64,000 bases of DNA from Buxus sempervirens (Eukaryota > Streptophyta > Magnoliopsida > Buxales > Buxaceae). The stretch covers positions 5,146,001 to 5,210,000 of the forward strand of contig OX387192.1 in NCBI GenBank assembly GCA_947561395.2, given 5' to 3'. Position numbers and translations under genes: made by a program. Below are positions 34,709-46,137 of the stretch, piece by piece. The notes under the pieces were generated by a model, which had not been told where the DNA came from, did not search any database, and saw only the letters and a list, made by a program, of their open reading frames with translations. The stretch's first letter is position 1. The number at the start of each line of letters is the position of its first letter.

Positions 34709-36004
34709 ACATAGGTAGGCCATCCTGGGTGCTCAAACATATTTTACAATTGAGTTGCGGCAAATGCAAACTCTTCAAGTCTGAACCAATTCCTTTCATC
34801 TAAACATGTTTAACATCATCAAAATCATCTAACTAACACATCCACAGTACTTCGAATTTAGTCTAAACAAAATTAATAGAACTCAGAGACTTAACACCCA
34901 AACATGAGTAGAACATGACTCTTTCGTTTGATTCAAAACCCAAATTCAAGATTATCACAAACTCATATGAAAACATGATATTTTGAAGGTGCTACTTGCC
35001 TTTGGTTTGCTGAAATCCCACTCCACCGAAAAACAATGATATCAGAATTTTCCAACGTCTAACAATCCTCCAACGAACCGAAATTTTCTGCAAAGAATTT
35101 CTACAACTTAGATCCAAAAACTTGATTCATATTTCTATGAATATTTAGATGGAATTGAACTAAATCAACCTAATTCGAACACTAGAATAGGCTTACCTGA
35201 TCTGAATAGGAACTTGGACGAAAATGAACAACCGAAACATATGTCCACTCTTCAATAGAACAGGGTTTTGTTCTTTCTTCCAAATCAGTTCCTCCACTCA
35301 CCTCTGATGATCCAAAACACCCTTCCCAAATTCTCAGATCTAGATTTCTGCTGTTTAGGCTTCTCCGGAAATGAACGGTCGAAACTGTTTCGAGCGCATG
35401 GAGAGACAATTTACTCTTACTTTCACAAAACTCTTTAACTCCTCTTCATGATCCGGTGTGGTGCTCTACCACCAAACTCCCTACACCAACGGCCAATCAA
35501 TCCTTAATTCCCTGATTAGCCATCCAACAATTACAACAGCGCCATCTAATTATATTTAATAAACTTCTGAATAATATTTATAACTATAAGAATTTAAAAT
35601 ATAATCTCAATTACTCTTAATTTACATAAACCGACTTTATAAAATTCCCAAATTGTCCTTGCTTGGCCTTCACCTGAAAATCCACCAAAATTAAGTATTA
35701 AAATTTACTAATTATTTTCTCCAATTAAAATTACTAAAACTGGGGTTTTACATGTATGGGGGTTTATTATTGACATGTATATGTCTCCACGTATGTGGGT
35801 TTGTTTTATCATGTATGTGATTTGGTGTATGCCTAGATTATTGACTTCACATATGCGGTTATTTCATGGCGCATGCCTCTTGTTCTCGCGTATGCGGCTA
35901 TTTCATAGTGTATGATTTTTATTCAGTATTTATTGTTGCATTATCAAGTTATTAAATGTTTTTAATTGTGAGTTGTGTCTAGAAGGCTTAGCTTTTAATG
36001 GATC

Positions 36005-38609
36005 TGTAACGACCCAGAACCAGGTCTGCCTCTCCAAGGCACAAACCTATCCCCAGTCGTCACAGGTTGGTCTTTCGACCCAATAAAATGCGGATAATTT
36101 AAAATTTTTCCTAACAAGTGCAAGTGATGGAACAGTTCATGCTGGTGCGTATCAAAAGTGTTTATATATATATGAAGTATAACAAATCCCATGAACTTAA
36201 AGTTAAATACAAGACTATTGTGGTTATTACAAAAGATGGGTTCTAATCACTTCTCTCGGGTAGAAAGTTTACAATTCCAAAAATATACGACTAACATGTA
36301 CAAGAAAATAAAGTCCTAGGTAGGTCTGTAGAAGTCCTCATCTTTATAACCTACTACCTTATCCTTTCCTCTATCCCCAATCCGGTCCTTCACACTGGAC
36401 GCCGACGGCTCTGAAAGCAAAACAATAAAAACAATGTATGAGACAGATGTCTCAGTAAGCAACACATGCGTGCTCGATGAATACACAGTTTATGCTGATA
36501 TTATTCCGAAGAAACCTTGATATGCGAGTAGTTGAAATAACAGGAAATCATCGGCAATTCAGTGTCATACAATTGGTGAAAATCTGTGCTTAGGTGTACA
36601 AGTCAATCATTAATCAACAATCACACCTTCATTCTTATCACTTTATTATTTAAGGTGTTTAATACATACTACACATGACCTCATCTAGCTTCATCGATTC
36701 CTCACGGTGACTAGGCATCCAACGCCGATTACCATTGACGTTAGGCATCCATACGCCGATTGCCCTTGACGTATAGGCATCAATGCCAATTCCCCGTAGC
36801 AATGGGCATCGGCCACCGATGTTGCTTGGTGCCGGGATGATATAAACAATATAATAACATAAGAACAATAATACTTGTTCAAGGCATTATATACAAACAC
36901 ACCTACTTAAATTTATGGATCCTTAAGTTAAGATTGTTCATTATGCAAATTTTCATTCATTCATCAAGTGTAATATCACAAGGGTGGCTCATAGCCTCAC
37001 CCACAATAACTTGGGCCACTGCCCTTTAGTATGTATTTCTTGGAACCGGGCCACTACCCTCCATACATATAACAATATCTGGGCCACTGCTCTTCATACC
37101 ATGTGTTATCAACTGGGCCAATGCCCTTCACAATATATCACATGCTAATAAGAATAATCGATGACAAAAGATACATTCATAGTGTAAAATCCTGCATTTC
37201 ATACCTCACTTGGGCAACCTAGGCCCCCAAGTCTTTGGAAACAAATACAACTTGGTTTTGGTTCCGGTTTTCTACTTCCAAGGATCATTTGGAAGGTGAT
37301 CTAAGTGGTAGAATCAAATTATCCCATTCCCATGAAAATCTAGAACGTAGACTCTCTAGGAATCCTACTTCAGTAGAACGTAGCCAAAATTTTTTTTATT
37401 TAGAATTTTGAGATAATTTCAGTGTATACACTTCCTAGACACCTAAATCCTACTTATACATGGGTTGGATTCAAATAAAAACAATCTGTACTTGGATTTG
37501 TACTAAAATCCCAAATTACCTAAAATCTGCCTAGGGCGCCTGAAGACGCACTCGAGCGCTGGTTTGGGCACCCGGCTTAGCCTAAAAATTTTCTCTCAAG
37601 TTCTGAGTTTAAAAAAAAAAACACAGGCGGGGCGCTCGCAATCATTCTCAAGCACCCACGAGCGTCCATGCCTTAACTAAATTTTTGAACGGGCACTCGA
37701 CATTGTGCTCGAGCACTTTATCAGGTGCCCTGGAAATTCCACAGGTCGCGATTTTCCGAACTTCAAAATTTTTCTAGGGTTTTCTCAATCTCAATAGTTT
37801 CTAGGGGTTTAAGTCTCTAATTTGTTTCTAGAAGGTGTGGATACTCATTACCTATGAAACCCCTAACAAAATCCTCCATTATTTGCAAGGAAAAATCAAA
37901 TTTACACTCAACCCCAAAATATTCACATTTCATACGAAAATGAGATAACCGAAAATTTAGGTGGGGAGGGTGTTGCTTACTTGTTCTAGGCAAAGATGCA
38001 CGCCCTCTAGCTCCCAAATCAACCCACGAACAGCATCTCCTTGTGCTTTTTGAAGGCTCTTCCCCAATCTCTCCAAGTTCCACTAAATGAAAATCTGAGT
38101 TTTTCTTCCTCCTCTTGCAAGAGTCTCTTCAAGTGACTTAATAGAGGAAGAGAGTGTGATGAGGAAAAGAGAATGAGGAGAAGAAGAAGAGAGTGTAGAA
38201 AAGAAGAGAGAGTGGAAGAAGGAGATGGAGAGAAGAGAGTGTTTCAATCGTATGGGGCAAAAACCCTCCTTCTTTGGCACTTAAGACACTTTCCCCATTT
38301 CCAAATTTACCCTTCTCCCATCAACCACCAATATTTCCACTTTGCCATTCCTCCTATTGCACACAACAATTTACCACTTAGCCATTATTCATCTTCCACA
38401 AAATAATTCATTTAATAACTTAGAAATTGCTCAAATGAAGGAAGGCTTACCTTTACCCATTTCTGGTAAACTGAGACTTAGCCACTTGGCTGGCTTCAAG
38501 TATAGGCTTCTCCCAATTCACCTTCACAATATAAAACAAAATTGTTAGGACTTTCTAATTATCTCTTGATTAGCACTTAAGCAAGTGGTCAAGAATCTGG
38601 GGTTTCATG
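36005..38609 (-). mobile_element. Minus-strand solo LTR (2,605 bp), sister of 30037-33298
   Basis: Starts TGTAACGACCCAGAACCAGG and is bounded by GGATC on both sides (36000-36004, 38610-38614). Landmarks in minus sense: donor-like ACAA|GTAAGCAACACC near 37985, CG-rich block 37525-37740, GGGC words 36970-37130, ATGGATCC box near 36917, hairpin words 36719-36774, acceptor hairpin 36440-36453 and TTTGCTTTCAG. The right terminus is slightly worn. It entered the conserved GGATCC box of its host. Confidence 0.87.
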
Positions 38610-39331
38610 GGATCCATAGAGTAGCTAGTAAATAAAATTGTTTTTTGGAGTTCTTATTCTATGTCATAGGCATTCTATCATCTCGAGGATGGTACCACTC
38701 TGGTATTGGTCGGTTGCTACGTTATCCACTCCGGTATCAGTTGAATCGTACATGCTAATTCACTCTGGTATCGGTTGAGTACTTCCGTCTAGCGTTGAAT
38801 AGCCTGTTCGGTACCGGCTGCTCCGCTTATAAGTCAGTTAGGTAGCATATTGGCACATGTCTATAGTAACTCCGTTTAAAATTCTATTAGTCCTGTGATG
38901 CCACCAGTGTGGTTTGCTGATTATCATGATTTATGTATTATTAATATTATTATTATCATTGATCTGGTTTAATCGCTACCTCATTACTTGTTTTATAAAA
39001 TTATGGACTGTTTTATAGCATGTATATTGCTACTTATTGAGATTTATATCTCACTCCAGTTTTACCCATTTTTCAGGTATTCTTGGAGAGGTCAACAAGC
39101 ATTGGGATATTACGTAAAGGGTAGCCAAATAGATGAGGAATAGTAAATAGTTCAAATGGTGCTTGTAAATGTTAAATTAATCGTAACTGAATATTATTTC
39201 ATTTTTCCACATTATGACTCTGATAATGAAATTAAGGAAAGTTTTAAATTATTCTGGATTTTAGTTGCTTTGGCCCACATACATAAACACCTCAGGGTTG
39301 GACAATTGATCCAGAACTGGGGAGTTCGATG

Positions 39332-39415
39332 GCGCTCGAGCGCTATCGAGCGCCTTGGAATTAACACTCGCTGCCTGTCTGGGCGCTCGAGCGGTAACTC
39401 AAGCGTTCGTTAAAA
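39332..39415 (-). repeat. CG-rich palindrome block (GGCGCTCG ... CGAGCGCC)
   Basis: GGCGCTCG with CGAGCGCC encloses eight bases (39332-39355 region), eight pairs. GGGCGCTCGAGCGG and CTCAAGCG follow near 39382-39410. Together with 8937-9055 it forms the CG block of the 2081-40299 LTR, split by the 9100-39329 insertion. Confidence 0.68.
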
Positions 39416-42275
39416 CTTGAAAATTCTGAGTTTTTTGAAAATTTGCAAAATTCATACTAAGATCAAATCTCATCAAACCAATGCATCAAATCACTTCGAA
39501 AACATTTATAAACATCCTTTAGACATGTTAGATCAATTTAAAACAAATAAATCTTTGTTTACAAATCAAAACCAATCATTGAAACACACTTTGATAGATT
39601 CTGGGCAGAATAGAAACTTAACATTAAAACCCACGAAAACCTGGTATAGAACAACATGATTCACTTTGAAAATTATCTACTAACATGTGTGTAAATCAAT
39701 CATAATAAATATACAAACAATCATGCAGCGATTAAACCAAAACAAGGGTGTTACTTGCCTCTTTTCACAAAAATCCAACTCTAACTAGCAAAAACAGCAA
39801 CTCTACTTCTTCTCTTCTGTTTTTGGGCGTGATTTCTTCTTCTCAACACTCAAGGACACATCCAGCAAGGTCTCCTTCAATGCCACACGTCTAAAACAAG
39901 AGAAATAAACCTTCCATTCTCTCAAAAATTTCTATTTATACTTAAAAGTCTAATTCTAACCCTATTATGAGTTTTTACTCTTATAACCTCTCAATTAAAA
40001 TAACATGAACGTCCAGCCATGTCTAGATAGGTATTTTACTAACACCTAATTAAAATATGATAACCTACCTTGCCTATCTATCATTCTCATACACCTTCAC
40101 CAATTAAAACTCAAATAAAAGCTCAATTAGGAACTTACTTAGTTATTTATTCATCCTCTTCACACCCTTAACAGTATTTAGGCTTGATCTTCCTCTTCAA
40201 TAGCCTATCCATATCAATAAAATCATAATTAATCACTTAATCCAATATTTTCTCATTAAAGTAATTAAATTATTTAAAAGGAAAATTCGGGGGATTACAT
40301 CGCTTGAGTGTGATGTCGAGCGACCACAGTCAAATTTTTCTGAACTTTGGATTTTATGCCCAAGTCTATTTTTAATGATTTTTCTTGAAATCATAAAGTT
40401 GTAGCACCTGTAATTAGGTTAATTTGAGATGTGGGAAGTGGCAGAATTAAATTTGGATAAAAGAATATTAATTTGGAACAATGAATGTAAAGATGAACTA
40501 TAAAGACGTATTATGAAGTAATAAGTGGACTTAGCCTACTTAGAATTGGTTTTGGTTAATATACTCTATTCCTGAACTTCACTACAGACCTAAATTAACC
40601 TCTAGAAGAATTCAATATCAAAGTTAATGAGTTTTGACACCTTAGGTTATTTAAAGAGGAAATGTAGGCATTATTGAATAAAATATTGGGAATAACAATC
40701 AACTAGGGAATTAATTTTACTAAAACTTAATATATTGAATTAGTTAATTATCTAACACTTAGATATAAGTAATTTGAGAGTGTTCACATTAATAAAATAC
40801 TGTTTAGACATTTAATGAAAGAATTGGGCATATTTTGGTAAAGATAACATGTTTTCAAAGTTTGAATTGTGTTTTCTGTTTACTTTAGATTTGAGCATTT
40901 TCTTACATTCAACATTATATTTTTTAATATTTATATATGGTTTCATCGATAAGTGGGCAGAATCATTGTTTTTCCTCCGTGTATCTCGGAGTGGTTAAAT
41001 TCCTGTCTCATGTATTTTGGGATGAAATGTTTATGGTAAATTGAGAATTTATTTTATTGTTAAGCATATCTTACTTTTGGGACAAGTTATTATTAAATGT
41101 TTTTTTTGAGCTGTGTCTAGTAAGCAATACTTAGTATGGATCTGTAACGCCCCGGTTCCGAGTCAAATTTCCAGACCCGAGGAGTTATTGAATATGGCCA
41201 AAGCAACTAAAATCTAGAACAATTTAAAAACTTTTTACTAATTTTGTTATCAGAGTTAAGTGCGGAAACATGAAATAATGTTTAATAACAAGTAATCTTT
41301 AACATTTACAATTTTTTTCTTAAACTAATGTACTAATTGACAACTAAATGTACTACCCCTTTTACATACTAGCCCAAGCTCGTCATCCTCACCAAGAGTA
41401 TCTGAAAATGGGGAAAACTGGAGTGAGATAAAATCTTAGCAAGTAGCAATGTACATGCATTAAAACAGTCCATAATTTTTACAAAATAAGTCATGAGGTG
41501 TAACAATAAAACAAAATCATGATAAAATATTCAAAGCAATCATCAAACCAAACCACGCATGTGTGACATGACATGCAAAACCCCAAATTTTCAGCAAATA
41601 AATAAATAATAACTAAATCTGAATATTGGGTATGCCAATCAACTTGTCAAAATAAATTAGAGAATAAACTTAGAAATCTCGGAAGAAATCGAGTGAGTAG
41701 ATGTAAATTATCAAGGGAATGGTATTTTGGCCAATTCATATTAATTATTGGTAAATAATTAAATACATAAATTAAGTTATTATTAGACTTAAGAAATAAT
41801 GATAGATTTAAGTTGGGTTTAGATTGCCAATTAATAATTATTTTATAGCTTGATAAGTGGAATAAGGGCATAATGATAAATATAGTCGATTTGGAGTCTT
41901 ACGACAAGGAGATGAGAATTTTATAGAAGGATATTAATTATAATCACACTGATAGAGGAGATCCGGAGTTTGACGCAGATCTGACCATTAGATCGTGGTA
42001 GATCGAGGTGAGAATTAAATAAATCTAAAACTGTGTTCTAATTGGATAATTATCTAATGGGTGATGCATGTGCGTGGCATAGAATCATGGGGTATAAAAG
42101 AATAGTGTTTTATACCCTATGTAAGCACCCAAATTTTGATCAAACCAAAATATGCCAAGATAAATGGAAAATAATAAAAATTGGAGGAACATGATTCGTC
42201 CGAGTGGGCGGCTGAGTCACCTCAGCAGTCAACTCAACCAAAGAAGGGGAGAGGAAAAGGCAAATCTGAAAGATT

Positions 42276-42545
42276 TGCCGCAACCGTACACAATATGCGG
42301 TTGCTTCGCAACCGCATATGGTGTGCGGTTGATTTTTTCGGCCACCGCCCTCGCGAGCCAATCAGAGCAAGCGGCGCCGAAAATTCAACCGCACATACAG
42401 TACGGTTGCATGGCGCGTCAGTCTGCGCCTGCGCAGTTTGTCCCCTAATGATTGCTGAAAAGACGTTGCCAAACCGCACATACCCTGCGGTTTAGACCAA
42501 ACCGCACCTACTGTGCTGTTTTGACCAAATTGCACATAAACCGCA
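42276..42545 (+). repeat. Inverted word block AACCGCA/TGCGGTT upstream of the TATA box
   Basis: About six inverted pairs, for example AACCGCA with TGCGGTT around 42308-42330, AACCG with CGGTT (42390-42407), AACCGCA with TGCGGTT near 42473-42494, and AACCGCAC-TTACT-GTGCGGTT near 42540-42560. Here the stem is held constant and the loop varies. The block ends just before the TATA box, where enhancer or repressor sites would be expected. Confidence 0.75.
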
Positions 42546-43105
42546 CTTACTGTGCGGTTTTGTCCCTGTTTTCTATAAATAGCAAACCCGAACTCTGGAC
42601 AGGGGGCTGGCTTCTTTTGGGTTGATTCCCACTTCTTCTCCCCCACACCCTATGATCCAAAACCCCCCTCTTTCAAGCCCTCTTGGCTTCCTAAGTCCCC
42701 CAAGCCCCATCTAAAGCCCATCTTGCCCTCCTGTAAGCCCTTCTACCTCATCCTAGAAGCTTGAAGAAGGAGGAGCTTGTTGTTGGTATTGAAGGGAGGA
42801 GCTCCAGCCACCTCCTTTGCCTCAAGGAGCTTCAACATACCTCACTCCAGGGTCTTAACCCCAAGGTAATGTTTCCCATGGAATTTTGTTTGTCATAAAT
42901 GGAAATGAGCATATTTCGGGCATATTTGTGTGTCTCCCAATTTGGGAGTGCTTTTGTTTCCTTTTTTTTCAGCATGCTAGTAATTATGCCTGATCGCTGC
43001 TGTTTGGTTTAGTTCACGTATTTGTTCGTGATTTGATCGAATGGGTATATGTATGGATAAGTGAACAAAGCAGGTTCTTGAGCCAAAAATGGAGCATTTG
43101 AGCCA

Positions 43106-43131
43106 CTGTGGGTCTGCTTAGAGACCCACAG
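43106..43131 (+). promoter_or_regulatory. 10-bp leader hairpin CTGTGGGTCT/AGACCCACAG
   Basis: CTGTGGGTCT, loop GCTTAG, AGACCCACAG: ten perfect pairs. The identical stem with loop GCTCAA lies at 63126-63151 in another Tat-like LTR, with CGT and a purine-rich stretch following in both. Confidence 0.8.
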
Positions 43132-45130
43132 AAGTTCGTAAAGACCCTTGAGAGGTAGACGAACACAGCCCCACCTGGTATTTTCTACCTTTTGGGTTTT
43201 CTGGGCCTGAACCGCACACACAGAGCGGTTTGGCCTAAACCGTACCGCATGTAAGCCCAGTAAACCCACCAATTTTGTATAATTAGTCAACCCCCAAACC
43301 AAATAACCAAATCCAATAAGCAGGGTTATCCAACGTAACCCCAAATGGGACTTGAGCTTTCATTAAAGCCCAAATTGGAATCTTGTGGGCCTTCCAACGG
43401 GGTCCACGTCAAACCAACATCACCTGGATAAAAGATAAAAATCAAATAAAAGAAAAGGGGACCCGCACCGTCTTAGTGGTCCCCACCTAGACCAATAAAA
43501 TGTGCATGCTGGCATAGAAGTGGGGTAAATTTAGAATTGAGTCAACTCACAAAACAGAAAGCCCAAGGGACCCGTCAAACCGACGGGTGGACTAGGTTGT
43601 CTACGGACTTCCCCGAACCGTAACCGAGCCCTTTCTCAGAATCTCAAGCTGCAGACTAAAACAGACATCCTTAGGGCACCAAGGTGTCTGCCTGCACCCC
43701 ATCAGGCAGTGGCGACTCTTAGCCCCCCAATTCTCCCCTCGCTTTCGCGCGCGCCCTCGCACCGGCACGACGTGCGCACACCCTAGAGGGGGTGCTAAGC
43801 ATATTTGTCCATCGTATTGTATTTTATTTGGTTTGGGTGATTAGACGGCCGAAGGAGAAAAACAAAAGGGAGAGAAAGACCAAAGAAGAAGAAGAGAAGA
43901 AGGAGAAGAAGGAACATCTGTCTTGGGTTCTTCATCACCTTAAGAGTGTTATTCTGTGTTTTAGATGAGAAGAAGGCTTTCTGTTCAGAGGAAGAAGAAG
44001 AACTCTCACAATCAGGTAGGTAGCACCAAGTTTTAACGTTCGTTTTGTGTTCTTGAGATTGATCGAATCGTTTGCATGTTTTTTATGATGTATCTATATA
44101 TCTTTAGTTTGTTAATCGCCTTATATGTATGTTAGAATTGCTTAGAACATGAAAAATCAGATTTTACACAGTCGAGTAGAAGTTTTTGGTTGAGCGCCGA
44201 CCTCTCTGTGCTTAGCGCTCCTAAGCGTTCCTCAGCACTCATTCAATAAATTAGAACGCCGTAGACCGCTAACTGACAGAAGGTTGGTGATCGATTTTGA
44301 ACTACCACTAACCCTAGACCGCCTAAGCAACCCTGAGCGGTCCTGAGCGCTCTAAATAGAAAATCCAATTTTTCGTATTTTAATCCCTATTTCAATCCTA
44401 AACCATTTTTAATAAATTTTAATCATTAAATAAGGTGTTTTGGGACCAAAATAAATTATCAAATACCCTGTTTCGGCAGAAAAATAAATAGGGAATTATT
44501 TTGGGAAATTAGTTGCCTAAACTTGGTCTTAAATAAGAAATTCTAAGTTTAATGCAGATAAACCTTTATAGATTAGACTAATTGATTAAGAGACATTAAT
44601 TTATATATCAGCAACCAGATTTCTACAAATAGAGACCTTATATCAGAAACCCAACCTAGTTGAACTACCTTTGATAAATTTTAAGTATCAGGACTATTAA
44701 GCCTTACTGGTAAGACTTTAAACCAGAAACTACCTTATCGACATTGGAGAAAGGACCCTATATACCTTTAGGCCACATTAGTTAATTGAATTGGGCTACT
44801 CTAAGTTTCTCTACTAAAATAACACATACCTTATTATACTATGTCACCATCCCTAAATTCTATCTGAACTTCTTATTAAATAGCAAAAACCATATTATCC
44901 CTAAACTTACGTAAATAGCAAGTATCTTATTACCCCTAAACTTTATCCTCTAAATTACTTTAAAACTTTACATAACCTTTAATTATCACATAACTAGACC
45001 GGGCCATGGTGATTACAAACTAACGAACTGAATTTGGAATAAGACTTTGGATTAATGATTGAAACATGAATCAACATCGATATAAACAACATTCTGATAT
45101 AATGGCTTGGTGGCCAATTTTATTAATAAC

Positions 45131-45358
45131 CTTCTTGGTGGCAGAGATGTATTGATTATTACCTGCTTGGTGGCAGAGATTATTACCCGCTTGGTGGCGG
45201 AGACCCTTAACCCACTTGGTGGCGGAGACCCTAACCCGCTTGGTGGCAGAGACCCAACTTGCTTGGTGGCAGAGATTACCTGCTTGGTGGCAGAGATAAC
45301 CCGCTTGGTGGCGGAGACCCAACCTGCTTGGTGGCAGAGATTACCCGTTTGGTGGTGG
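45131..45358 (+). repeat. Hairpin array, loop TTGGTG, stems CCGC/GCGG, CTGC/GCAG and others
   Basis: Ten words share loop TTGGTG followed by GAG. Fully paired words: CTGC/GCAG (45163-45176, 45280-45293, 45324-45337), CCGC/GCGG (45187-45200, 45301-45314), TTGC/GCAG (45259-45272, one G-T) and CCGT/GTGG (45345-45358, two G-T). Three words have one mismatch. The second pair swaps C-G for T-A with both arms changed. Further words CTCC-TAC-GGAG follow to about 45670. Frames across this region are chance products. Confidence 0.85.
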
Positions 45359-46121
45359 AGACATTACCTCCTACGAGAGAGATTTATTACCTCCTATGGA
45401 GCAGATGTATTTCTGATGGATTGCATCCTACAGGAGAGGTACCTCATGTGGGGGAGATGTGATTATACATGATTGCATCTTACATGGAGGATGGGTGTGT
45501 GAGTTACTACTGGAAGGTGAGGAAGCTATCTCCTACGGTAGAGGTAGATGCTAAGTGTTCACATCCTGCGGTAGAGTTATGCTGTCTCCTGCAGGGGGTA
45601 CCTGTAGTCTTAGAGATGTGCATTCTCCTACGGAGCATGTGTGGATACTATGTGTTTACGTCTTGCAGTAGAGTTAGACTACTACCTGAACGTTGGTTTT
45701 ATTACTAATACAATGATTGATTCGCTGATTAATGGATTGTCTTATACATATCTGACAAGATTGTTTATTTAAAAGGAAATATGGAAATGTCATAATTGAA
45801 CAGAACTGCTATGATTAAATGTAAACTGTTAAAGTGGAATATTATCAGATCATGAATAAAGGTAGAATTGTTCATAGGAAAACGCCAATTGAAATAAATT
45901 AGAAACCATGGGAATGTAGATTATAATACATGGTCCTTTAAATTGAAATGAAATGCACATGATAAACTTCCTTTAATTTGGGCATTGATTCAATGTTTGT
46001 TTGTATCGTGATTATTCATTTATCTTATTGACCGTAATTACTCGTCTATTTTACCGAGCATGAAACCACTGTTATTTTCTAGATATATAAACTGTTTTTC
46101 CTCATGCATGTGTTACCTACT

Positions 46122-46137
46122 GAGATATTCGTATCTC
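46122..46137 (+). promoter_or_regulatory. Acceptor hairpin GAGATA-TTCG-TATCTC
   Basis: Perfect six-pair stem with UUCG loop, preceded by CATGCATGTG and followed by a T-rich tract ending TTTTTTAAG. Confidence 0.72.

Larger units (their letters stand above)
29856..35752 (-). mobile_element. Minus-strand solo-type LTR with nested plus LTR
   Basis: Starts TGTAACGCCCCGAATTCGGG, ends ACTGGGGTTTTACA. The flanks CGTAT (29851-29855) and TGTAT (35753-35757) differ by one base. Pieces 29856-30036 and 33304-35752. Landmarks in minus sense: donor-like AAAG|GCAAGTAGCACC near 34998, palindromes 34626-34708, a GTGGATCCACA box near 33905, words with CCCTCATGG at 33745-33845, acceptor hairpin 33464-33479 and TTTTGATTTTAG. 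Confidence 0.86.
9100..39329 (+). mobile_element. Plus-strand LTR (layer 2), host of five minus LTRs
   Basis: Pieces: 9100-9524, 11453-11690, 23754-24321, 29402-29855, 35758-36004 and 38615-39329, each resuming where the last stopped. The joins are supported by sister LTRs at 12398 and 18900 and by the fragment at 40300-41142. Landmarks: TATA box 11661-11668, donor-like GAG|GCAAGTAGCAAACCC near 24075, GGATCC box at 36000/38610, word arrays at 35758-35900 and 38690-38830, acceptor hairpin GAGAT-TTAT-ATCTC at 39039-39052, and TTTTTCAG near 39077. Both outer ends are worn and no clear target duplication is left, so the ends may be off by several bases. It is older than its five guests. No coding region. 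Confidence 0.72.
2081..40299 (-). mobile_element. Minus-strand solo-type LTR (layer 1), pieces 2081-2288, 7672-9099, 39330-40299
   Basis: The ends are TGTAGTTCCCTGGATCCGAG at 2081 and GGGGGATTACA at 40289-40299. The flanking five bases are CCGCT (2076-2080) and TCGCT (40300-40304), a one-mismatch target site duplication. Read on the minus strand, its landmarks are in order: a TATA box (39932-39940), donor-like AGAG|GCAAGTAACACC near 39758, CG-rich palindromes (39332-39415 and 8937-9055), a worn GGATCC box (about 8450), hairpin words (8190-8640), a hairpin (7924-7937) and a U-rich CAG acceptor (7900-7902). It was entered by the element at 2289-7671 and the LTR at 9100-39329. Without those it is about 2.6 kb. 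No coding region is seen. Confidence 0.8.
1775..41142 (+). mobile_element. Outermost plus-strand LTR fragment (layer 0), pieces 1775-2080 and 40300-41142
   Basis: This is the oldest layer of the nest. The left piece carries the CG-rich block (GAGCGCTCG near 1926, GACGCTCAAGCGC near 2012). The right piece continues it (CGCTTGAGTG, GTCGAGCG) and then matches the LTRs at 12398 and 9100 (GCACCTGTAATTAGG near 40410; ATTGGTTTTGGTTAATATAC). A hairpin word CTCCG-TGTATCT-CGGAG lies at 40976-40992 and the conserved TATGGATC box at 41136-41142. Its left end is indistinct, and no continuation is seen past the insertion at 41143. Family: chromovirus-type long LTR. It is a worn, incomplete fossil. Confidence 0.6.
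42120..43780 (+). mobile_element. Tat/Ogre-like solo LTR (1,661 bp)
   Basis: Starts TGTAAGCACCC, ends ACGACGTGCGCACA. CCCTA flanks it exactly (42115-42119, 43781-43785). Order: words AACCGCA/TGCGGTT (42276-42545), TATA box (TATAAATAG near 42575), leader, a 10-bp hairpin (43106-43131), the same words again (43198-43240), and GGCGACTCT about 70 bases before the end. The apparent frame at 42164-42495 is chance. This LTR sits just downstream of its host's TATA box. Confidence 0.88.

Noticed and set aside
42164-42495. Overlapping plus-strand frames of 94 and 104 residues
   Set aside because: They cross the AACCGCA word block and a promoter region; composition follows the words and no domain is seen.
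45107-45472. A 121-residue open frame on the plus strand
   Set aside because: It is a by-product of the TTGGTG hairpin array; the repeated residues follow the repeat unit and no protein family fits.
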